From Chara braunii (Eukaryota > Streptophyta > Charophyceae > Charales > Characeae): 64,000 nt of DNA. Positions within the stretch are counted from its first letter, which is position 1, and each line of letters starts with the position of its first letter. Below are positions 57,790 to 64,000 of the stretch, piece after piece. Under the pieces are notes generated by a model. The model was given only the letters and a program-made list of their open reading frames with translations, ran no database searches and was not told where the DNA came from. A program made the translations under genes and the position numbers. The stretch lies in assembly GCA_003427395.1 (NCBI GenBank), contig BFEA01000032.1, positions 1,785,921-1,849,920 on the forward strand, read 5' to 3'.

Positions 57790-58970
57790 AAGCACCTTGA
57801 AACCAAGTCCTATGGCCACCTGTTTTTTATACATGAACATCCTGAATCATCCTGAAGTGATGAAGGACATGAACACCCTTAAACTAGACTCTATGACCAC
57901 CTCGTTTTTATACATGAGCATCTCGAATCATCCTGAAGTGGTGAAGGATGTGAACACCCTGAATCCAGACCCTATGGCCATTTGTTTTTGATACCTGAAC
58001 ATCCCGAATCATCCTGAAGTGATGAAGGACCTCGACACCCTGAAACCAGACCCTATGGCCAATTGTTTTTGACACCTGAGCATCCCGAATAATCCTGAAG
58101 TGATGAAGGATATGAACACCTTGAAACCAGGCTCTGTGGCCACCTGGTTTTTATACCAAAGCATCCTGAATCATCCTGAAGTGATGAAGGACCAGAACAC
58201 CCCGAAACTACACCCTATGGCCACCTATTTTTTATACATGAAGATCCTGAATCATCCTGAAGTGATGAAAGACCTGAACACCCCGAATCCAGGCCCTATG
58301 GCCACCTCTTCTTGATACCTGAGCATCCCGAATCATCCTGAAGTGGTGAAGGACCTGAATGAAACCAGCTCATATAGCCACATGTTTTTGATACCTTAGC
58401 ATCCTAAATCATCCTGAAGTGATGAAGGACCTGAACACCCTGAAAGCAGGTCCTATGTCCACCTGTTTTTGATACATGAGCATCTCGAATCATCCTGAAG
58501 TGATGAAGGACCCAAACACCTTGAAATGAGACCCTATGGCCACCTGTTTTTTATACCTGAGCATCCCGAATCATCCTAAAGTGATGAAGGACCTGAACAT
58601 CCTGACATCAGGCCCTATGGCCAGCTGCTTTTGATACATGAACATCCCCAATCATCCTGAAGTGATGAAGGACCTTAATACCCTGAAACTAGACCCTATG
58701 GCCGCCTGTTTTTGATACTTGAGCATCCCGAATCATCCTGAAGTGATGAAGGACTTGAACACCCTGAAACCAGGCCCTTCGGCCACCAGTTTTCGATACC
58801 TGACCATCCCGAATCATCCTGCAGTGGTGAAGGACCTGAACACCCTGAAACCAAGCTCTATGGCCACCTGTTTTTAATACCTGAATATCCCGAATTATCC
58901 TGAAGTGATGAAGGACATGAACACCTTGAATCCAGACCCTATGGCTACCTGTTTTTGATAACTGAGAAAA
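57790..58970. repeat. 81-bp minisatellite inside transposon copy 2 (about 14 copies)
   Basis: The unit is AACCAGACCCTATGGCCACC, TGTTTTTGATACCTGAGCAT, CCCGAATCATCCTGAAGTGA, TGAAGGACCTGAACACCCTG, A. CCTGAAG falls at 57851 and 57932, 81 bp apart. It shares CCTGAAGTG-TGAAGG-CC and ACCCTGAAA-CCACCTG with the interior of copies 1 and 3, so it probably arose by amplifying that module. 81 is a multiple of 3, hence the spurious ORFs. Confidence 0.93.
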
Positions 58971-59216
58971 ACATGGATTATGAAAAACCTGCAACCTTTC
59001 AAATAAGTCATGAAAATTGTAGGTAAGAGTAAGAAAAACCTAGGACAATGAAAAGGTAGTTGGAATAAGTTACACACATAAAATATGTGTGATGAAAAAT
59101 ATACACATCGTTAACCTTCTCTCAGGGAGAGGCAGATGAATTTGCCGCTAAAACAAGGAAGAATGATGGTACGGGAAGATTACGAAAGGATTAAAAATAT
59201 TTTTATTACAGCTTTC

Positions 59217-59262
59217 ACTCACATTATTATTATCATGATTATTATTATTATTATTATTACCG
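59217..59262. repeat. (ATT)n microsatellite
   Basis: ATT repeats with two interruptions. Confidence 0.9.
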
Positions 59263-59979
59263 AAATTTCGAGGGTCTGAAAAGGGTAGATTCTTCAAAGA
59301 ATAAGCAAGGAGCAGTTTGGTTGAGTCGGGCCGAGTCTGTACCGACTAAAGGCGGAGTAGGAAAGAAGTAGAAGGATCACGAAAGACGAGAGTAGCAGAA
59401 AAACGTTAGCCGACAAGCATGCGAGTACGAGCAAGTGAGCGCAGTCGAAGCTGGTGTAGGGTGGCAAACCAAGGAGCTTGAGTAGCGGCGGGCGAATGGA
59501 CTAGCAACCAGTCGAATGAGTTAGTGTGCCAGACAACAAAGGTACGAGCAAGGTGTGAGGAAAGAGGGGAAAGAGAAGAGAGAAGTACAAAGGAGGGAAG
59601 GAGAAAACGTCAGAGTAAAAAGGGGAAAGGAAGAGAGTGAAGAAGAAGGAGGAAGGAGGGGTAAAACCGGCCTACATGTCTCTCATTCTCAACATCGACG
59701 GTCCATCTCGTGGACTTCAGGGAGAACGGTTACGGCTCTATCGTAGTGTCATCTTCATGTCCACGCTTACGCAGCAGAATGTTCCGTTAGTAGCGGGAGG
59801 TGTCACGACTTGGTGAGACGTTTCTGTTCTCCTCGCCGTCCGAGTGGTATCGCAAGGCAACGCAGTGGCCAAAAGGTAAGTCCCCGACCCTACGACTGTA
59901 TTCACTCTACTTCCAATGATAACTAAACACAAGGAAACAATGCACTACTACACTTGTTTGACCGAGCCACGTATGTGTG
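59263..59979. other. Stretch without a firm gene; purine-rich block and possible splice donor
   Basis: 59550-59670 is a GA-rich block producing a Lys/Glu/Arg ORF of low complexity. AAAAG|GTAAGT at about 59872-59880 matches a 5' splice consensus, but no exon can be supported. Confidence 0.35.
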
Positions 59980-60153
59980 NNNNNNNNNNNNNNNNNNNNN
60001 NNNNNNNNNNNNNNNNNNNNNNNNNNNNNNNNNNNNNNNNNNNNNNNNNNNNNNNNNNNNNNNNNNNNNNNNNNNNNNNNNNNNNNNNNNNNNNNNNNNN
60101 NNNNNNNNNNNNNNNNNNNNNNNNNNNNNNNNNNNNNNNNNNNNNNNNNNNNN
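59980..60153. other. Assembly gap (174 N)
   Basis: A run of N preceded by GTATGTGTG and followed by (GA)n; reading frames across it are meaningless. Confidence 0.99.

Positions 60154-60203
<50 letters not shown>
60154..60203. repeat. (GA)n microsatellite
   Basis: 50-bp GA run at the gap edge, probably the cause of the gap. Confidence 0.97.
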
Positions 60204-60204
<1 letters not shown>

Positions 60205-60562
60205 GATAATTCTCCCATCTGCTGCTCGGCATGCGCTACTTGGATTGATAGAACGAGCAAATCATAAAGTGGCAGTGCATATATCCCTGTTTCAGCAGAA
60301 GATTCATTCCGACTTTTCTCGTCCTATCGATGGAATGTGTGAGTGTGAGACATTCATGATTCGACCAAGGAGAGAGAGAGAGAGACAATAAGTCTCCAAT
60401 CTTGGTCAAAAGCTAAGTCTCCCTCCCGCGCCTCGCCGCACGCTATTTGGATCGATAGAAGAAGCAAATCGAAAAGTGACAGTGTGTATTTCCACGTTTC
60501 AACGGAAGATTCATTCCGTTCTTGCTCATCCTATCGAAGGAATGTGTGTGTGAAAGAGAGTT
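60204..60562. repeat. Tandem duplication of about 180 bp, each unit preceded by (GA)n
   Basis: Unit 1 (60204-60350) and unit 2 (60386-60560) share GC-CGCTA-TTGGAT-GATAGAA, GCAAATC--AAAGTG-CAGTG, TTTCA-C-GAAGATTCATTCCG and CATCCTATCGA-GGAATGTGTG. Each is preceded by GAGAGAG plus 'aca/acg ata'. Confidence 0.8.
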
Positions 60563-60929
60563 TTTTTTTCTATCTATAAGACGAACAAAATCAAATGCAT
60601 CTACCGCTAAAATGTGGAAAAGTACATGACTACTGCTTTGTGTGTATATGTGTGTGTGAGTGATGGATCACGGGGAGGATCTGCGCTACCTTTATCAATA
60701 CGATCCCCCGCTACGACATGGGAACACGCGTAGCCACTTGCGCCCGCCCGCTGTCGCACCTTCACCACGGCTAGCCGCGGGGTCACCTTTCGTGTGTGCG
60801 TGTATGTGTAAAAGAGAGAGAGAGGATATCGGAGAAAGGAAGAAGAGAGAGAGGGAAAGAAGAAGGAGGAAGGTGAAGGGGGCCAGTGATGGTCTTTGAG
60901 TGCACGTAGCATCTGTGTGGGAAAACGAG

Positions 60930-61145
60930 GTTATGAAAGAGGCGAGAGACATACCTGGTGCTGGACGCAGCGTGCGACGTTGGTCGCCATAAGCTCGTAC
61001 TTCGGGAATGCTGTTGACATCATCTTTCGGCATTATAGAATAGATAGGATCTGCCATCTGTAGTCTGGGCGCCGAGCGCCAAATAGGATATCTACATAGG
61101 TTCTTCGTTAATGATGGCGATAAGACTCTATCAAGCACTGACAAA
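60930..61145 (-). repeat. Dispersed block, unit 1 (minus-strand coding-like)
   Basis: It shares CGTACTTCGGGAATGCTG, CATCTTTCGGC, ATAGATAGGATCT and GTTCTTCGTT with 62555-62775. On the minus strand both read MPKDDVNSIPEVRAYGDQRR-like (unit 2: EPKDDTSSTPEVRAQGDQCR). Confidence 0.8.
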
Positions 61146-61280
61146 TGAGAGTTCTCGTTGTCTTCTTACTTGGCGAAGCTCTTGATGCGATCTGCTATAT
61201 GTTCGAGGTCACGACAAATCTGGTCTTGTAAATAAGATGTTGCTAAAAAACTCGCATTTAGTTTCTTTGCATTTTGTCAG

Positions 61281-61331
61281 TATTATTATTATTATTACTA
61301 TTATTGTTATTATTATTATCATTACGATTGC

Positions 61332-61395
<64 letters not shown>

Positions 61396-61436
61396 TTACT
61401 GTTATTATTACTATTATTATTATTATTATTATTATT
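61281..61436. repeat. (ATT)n microsatellite
   Basis: About 155 bp of ATT with a few interruptions. ORFs of poly-Ile or poly-Leu here are artefacts. Confidence 0.97.
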
Positions 61437-61527
61437 TTACGATCAGACTCGTTTTTTTTACTTCACACACATACAAGAAGATCGTGATTCACATTGGTGA
61501 ATAGCGCCCAACTCCAAGCTCGAAATT

Positions 61528-62414
61528 ATGGAAACCGAGACCCAGTTCAGAATCAAGTTTGCATCGACAGGCTATGGTGAGAGAAGGTTAACAACAATCG
61601 TATTTTTCATCACCACTTCAGGACACCCTTCACAAGGATGCAGCCTGCCTAAACAAGTGGTTTTCAGGGTCTTCGGACCTTTCACCACTTCAGGCCCATT
61701 CAGGTCTGAAAATCCGGAATGTGCCTGAAGTGGTGAAAATTCCGAAGACCCTGAAAACCATCTGTTTAGGCAGGCTTCATTCTCAAGTCGTGAAGGGTGG
61801 TTTTCATGGTCTTCGGACCTTTCACCACTTCAGGACAATTCAGGATTTTCAGACTACCAAAAACTCTCACTTGACCACTTCAGGACACCCTTCACCACTT
61901 CAGGACAATTCAGGATTTTCAGACTACCCAAAACTCTCACTTGACCACTTCAGGACACCCTTCACAACCTCAGGATGCAGCCTGCCTAAACAGGTGGTTT
62001 TCAGGGTCTTCGGACCTTTCATCACTTCAGGACCATTCATGATTTTCAGACTGCCCAAAACTCTCACTTCAGAATTTTCATTCCTGAAGTTTCAGCTACC
62101 CGATAACCGCTTGTGGCTATGGTGCATCAAAACTACATAGAGATATTATTGCTACTGTGTCTGACAACCCAGTGAACTTTACCCTCGAATCACCCTGGGT
62201 AAACCACGAAAATACGCACACAAACAGAATAAGAGAGAGAACAGAGAAAGAAGGGAGAGAAGAAAAAAAAAGGGAGAAGGAGAAGATGAGAGAGAGGGAG
62301 AAGATACTCGCCCAGCCTCGTCCGATGCTTACCATATGCGAGGGCAAAGACTGTGGGACATGTAATGCATCAGTCGGCGACGTAGCAAAATTGTGCCCGA
62401 CACAACGGTATCAG
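61528..62414 (+). CDS. Exon-like ORF split by transposon copy 3
   Basis: An ATG at 61528 opens a frame to the left target duplication (61578). Beyond the transposon the same frame resumes at 62124 and stays open to 62414, where CAG|GTGAGT is a perfect 5' splice-site consensus. The first part (FRIKFASTGYG, then SKLHR and VSDNPVNFTLESPWVNH) looks protein-like. It is followed by a Glu/Lys/Arg-rich low-complexity stretch and a Cys-containing end (ICEGKDCGTCNASVGDVAKLC). No domain is recognised. The empty-site frame and the splice donor together suggest a disrupted host exon, but this is not proven. Confidence 0.4.
61579..62115 (-). mobile_element. Minisatellite-bearing TIR transposon, copy 3 (537 bp)
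   Basis: Inverted relative to copies 1 and 2. Read on the minus strand it starts CACAAGCGGTTATCGGGTA (ending at 62115) and finishes GTTAACCTTCTCTC (at 61579). It is flanked by an exact 8-bp duplication GCTATGGT (61571-61578 and 62116-62123). The interior has direct and inverted CCTGAAGTGGTGAAAGGTCC modules and is closest to copy 1. Confidence 0.9.
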
Positions 62415-62554
62415 GTGAGTGAAGTAGCCTTTTTCTTTATAGCGATATTATTAACTGAGATTTTATTATTATTATCATCATCATTATGACTATTCCTAAC
62501 GATCCCCAGCGATACTAACTTGGGTTAAGATTTGATCCCTGGGGACAATGGCAT

Positions 62555-62775
62555 GTATGAGTGAGGGATCGAGGTAGCGAGGGATGTGAGAGATATATCG
62601 GGTACTAGAGGTGTGCGACATTGGTCGCCTTGTGCTCGTACTTCGGGAGTGCTGCTGGTGTCATCTTTCGGCTCCGTAATGTAGGATAGATAGGATCTAC
62701 CACATGTAGTATGGACGTCGAGCGCCGGGTAGGATGTCAACTCTGGTTCTTCGTTGATGATAATGGGATTATTTC
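62555..62775 (-). repeat. Dispersed block, unit 2
   Basis: Homologous to 60930-61145 over about 215 bp: GACATTGGTCGCC, CTCGTACTTCGGGAGTGCTG, TCATCTTTCGGC, GGTTCTTCGTTGATGAT. Minus-strand reading is conserved in part. Confidence 0.8.
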
Positions 62776-62908
62776 AGCATTGTCGATTATGAATTCTTGG
62801 TGGGTTCTTATTTGGTGATTTTCGCAATGCAATGCTGGTGTTGGTTCAGGGTTAGGATTATATGGACTCATATGAATGACGCTGTTTGGTTGAGTTTTTA
62901 TAGTACGA

Positions 62909-62910
<2 letters not shown>

Positions 62911-62968
<58 letters not shown>

Positions 62969-63075
62969 GTTACTATTAGTATTATCATTATCATTATTAC
63001 TGTATGATTACTATATAATTATTATTATTATTATTATTATAATTATTATCATTATTATTATTATTATTATTATTA
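62911..63075. repeat. (ATT)n microsatellite, two runs
   Basis: ATT runs at 62911-62967 and 63018-63075 separated by mixed TTA/ATC sequence. Confidence 0.95.
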
Positions 63076-63164
63076 GAAAAGGGAAGAAGAGAAAGAGTAA
63101 TCTGTGACAGGGAACTTGCATGATCGGTGGAAGCAAGATCAGTTCGTACTTGGAGGGTTGTTGT

Positions 63165-63340
63165 TGTTATTTGTAGTATAAGCTATTTAGGATATGTCAT
63201 CTATAGTCTGAGCACCATAGGTAGGATAGCACTTGAGAGAGAGAGAGAGAGATTAGGCGGTGGTCAGGGATACGTACCTGTAGCGCTGTCGCTCCAGCTT
63301 CGTCTTTGGGGTACCTGCAACACGAGCGCCAACATCCCAG
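63165..63340 (-). repeat. Dispersed block, unit 3 (shorter)
   Basis: GGATATGTCATCTATAGTCT with GAGCACCATAGGTAGGATAG matches unit 1. On the minus strand YPKDEAGATALQVRIPDHR parallels PKDDVNSIPEVRAYGDQR. It is interrupted by a GA run (63235-63252). Confidence 0.5.
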
Positions 63341-64000
63341 GTTAGCACCTGGCTCATAACAGAGAGAGAGAGTTCTCCTTCTTCCTCTTCTCCGTCCACC
63401 GTCTCCTTCTCCCCCTCTCATCATCTGACCTTACTGCATCTATAGACTACAAGAGAAGAGAGAAAGAGTTTTGTGGCATCAGATCCAGACTCGACTTTTG
63501 GACTTCAGACAGTGCAACGAGGGATTATTTGGGACTTGTGACAGAGACTTGGCGTTGATGACATTCTCATTTCTCTCCCTCCTGCTCGTCTGATCCCCTC
63601 CCCTTCGTCTGAGTATGATTTGGGTCTGGCGCATACTTCTCGTATGTAGCACCAGACCTCTTCACATCTTGCGATAATGATGACGTATGTTTGGTCTGAG
63701 TTGCGGCATAGATGGGTCTAATCATTGGTGTTTTTGCCTTCCGCTGCGCTATCCCACACTATGTGAGAGAGGTCGGTTCTTGTCCTTGTCTGCACCATTA
63801 CGGTATGCAACATTATTCCTGTACCGGACCCACATGGCTATCGTTACCTGTTGGGTTTATTATTGATATTAATATTATTAATATTATTAAAATTATAATT
63901 ATTATTTTGTTCTCTTTAGTTGAATCTGGTCGTACTAACGAGCATATAAGTTATATCCATTCATTACCATTGTTTTATTATTATTATTATTGTGGTTATT
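63341..64000. other. End of window: no recognisable gene; ATT-rich edge
   Basis: Short GA/CT runs at 63360-63420. TTATTA-rich sequence at 63855-63905 and 63975-64000. No gene is recognised. Confidence 0.4.

Larger units (their letters stand above)
56637..59123 (+). mobile_element. Minisatellite-bearing TIR transposon, copy 2 (2487 bp)
   Basis: It begins CACAAGTGGTTATCGGGTA and ends TCGTTAACCTTCTCTC, flanked by an exact 8-bp duplication AGGGAGAG (56629-56636 and 59124-59131). The left part (56700-57780) is built from inverted modules based on CATGAAAATCATGAATGAAC. The right part is an 81-bp minisatellite. No transposase is present. Sub-terminal sequence (AAATT-TGAAGTGGGA at the left, GTGATGAAAAATA at the right) matches copies 1 and 3. 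Confidence 0.9.

Noticed and set aside
57797-58994. ORFs of 27-residue repeats
   Set aside because: By-products of an 81-bp minisatellite, open on both strands.
59907-60391. ORFs spanning the N gap
   Set aside because: They consist largely of unknown residues and GA-repeat translation.
61237-61504. Poly-Ile/poly-Leu ORFs that look like membrane proteins
   Set aside because: Translation of (ATT)n.

Overview
The window is repeat-dominated nuclear DNA of a eukaryote. Nothing looks bacterial. Evidence for this: Ty3/gypsy-type retroelements (one with a chromodomain), a Penelope-like element with a GIY-YIG nuclease, a U6 snRNA-like sequence, long minisatellites, (GA)n and (ATT)n microsatellites, and assembly gaps (Ns). 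The combination suggests a green-lineage (streptophyte/charophyte) genome; a Chara-like alga is my guess from memory and cannot be confirmed here. I see no intact host protein gene. Almost every coding region is a decayed mobile element.

Layout. 1-8.2 kb: degraded Ty3/gypsy-type element (gag, protease, RT, RNase H, integrase, then an extra 3' ORF and a G10 tract). 8.2-14.4 kb: no recognisable gene, two short tandem repeats, possible LTR pieces and a TATA box. 14.4-22.0 kb: TC-rich tract, three consecutive 91-bp satellites that grade into one another, a 54-bp C-rich satellite and (CT)n. 22.0-23.1 kb: leader/LTR-like copy A. 23.1-27 kb: Penelope-like element with the endonuclease upstream of the RT, interrupted by a small transposon. 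27.9-34.5 kb: chromovirus-like Ty3/gypsy element B. 34.5-38.5 kb: possible LTR, AT-rich DNA and an orphan gag. 38.5-42 kb: satellites, including another 91-bp array and another 54-bp array, then (CT)n. 42-45.2 kb: leader and gag of element C, a sister copy of B, cut off at a GGGGTAA heptamer repeat. 45.6-49.0 kb (minus strand): unknown protein plus a broken Ulp1-type protease. 49.4-50.1 kb: tRNA-like sequences and a U6-like RNA. 52.2-53.5 kb: 16 related hairpins with covarying arms. 56.6-59.1 kb: large copy of the small transposon. 59-64 kb: microsatellites, duplicated blocks and an exon-like ORF split by a third copy.

Most interesting: (1) a non-autonomous DNA transposon family with conserved ends and perfect 8-bp target duplications in all three copies, each carrying a different internal minisatellite or foldback array; (2) the covarying hairpin array at 52.2-53.5 kb; (3) a set of 91-bp satellites that appear to share ancestry and recur upstream of 54-bp arrays in front of related retroelement leaders; (4) a cloverleaf-like sequence directly upstream of a U6-like RNA.
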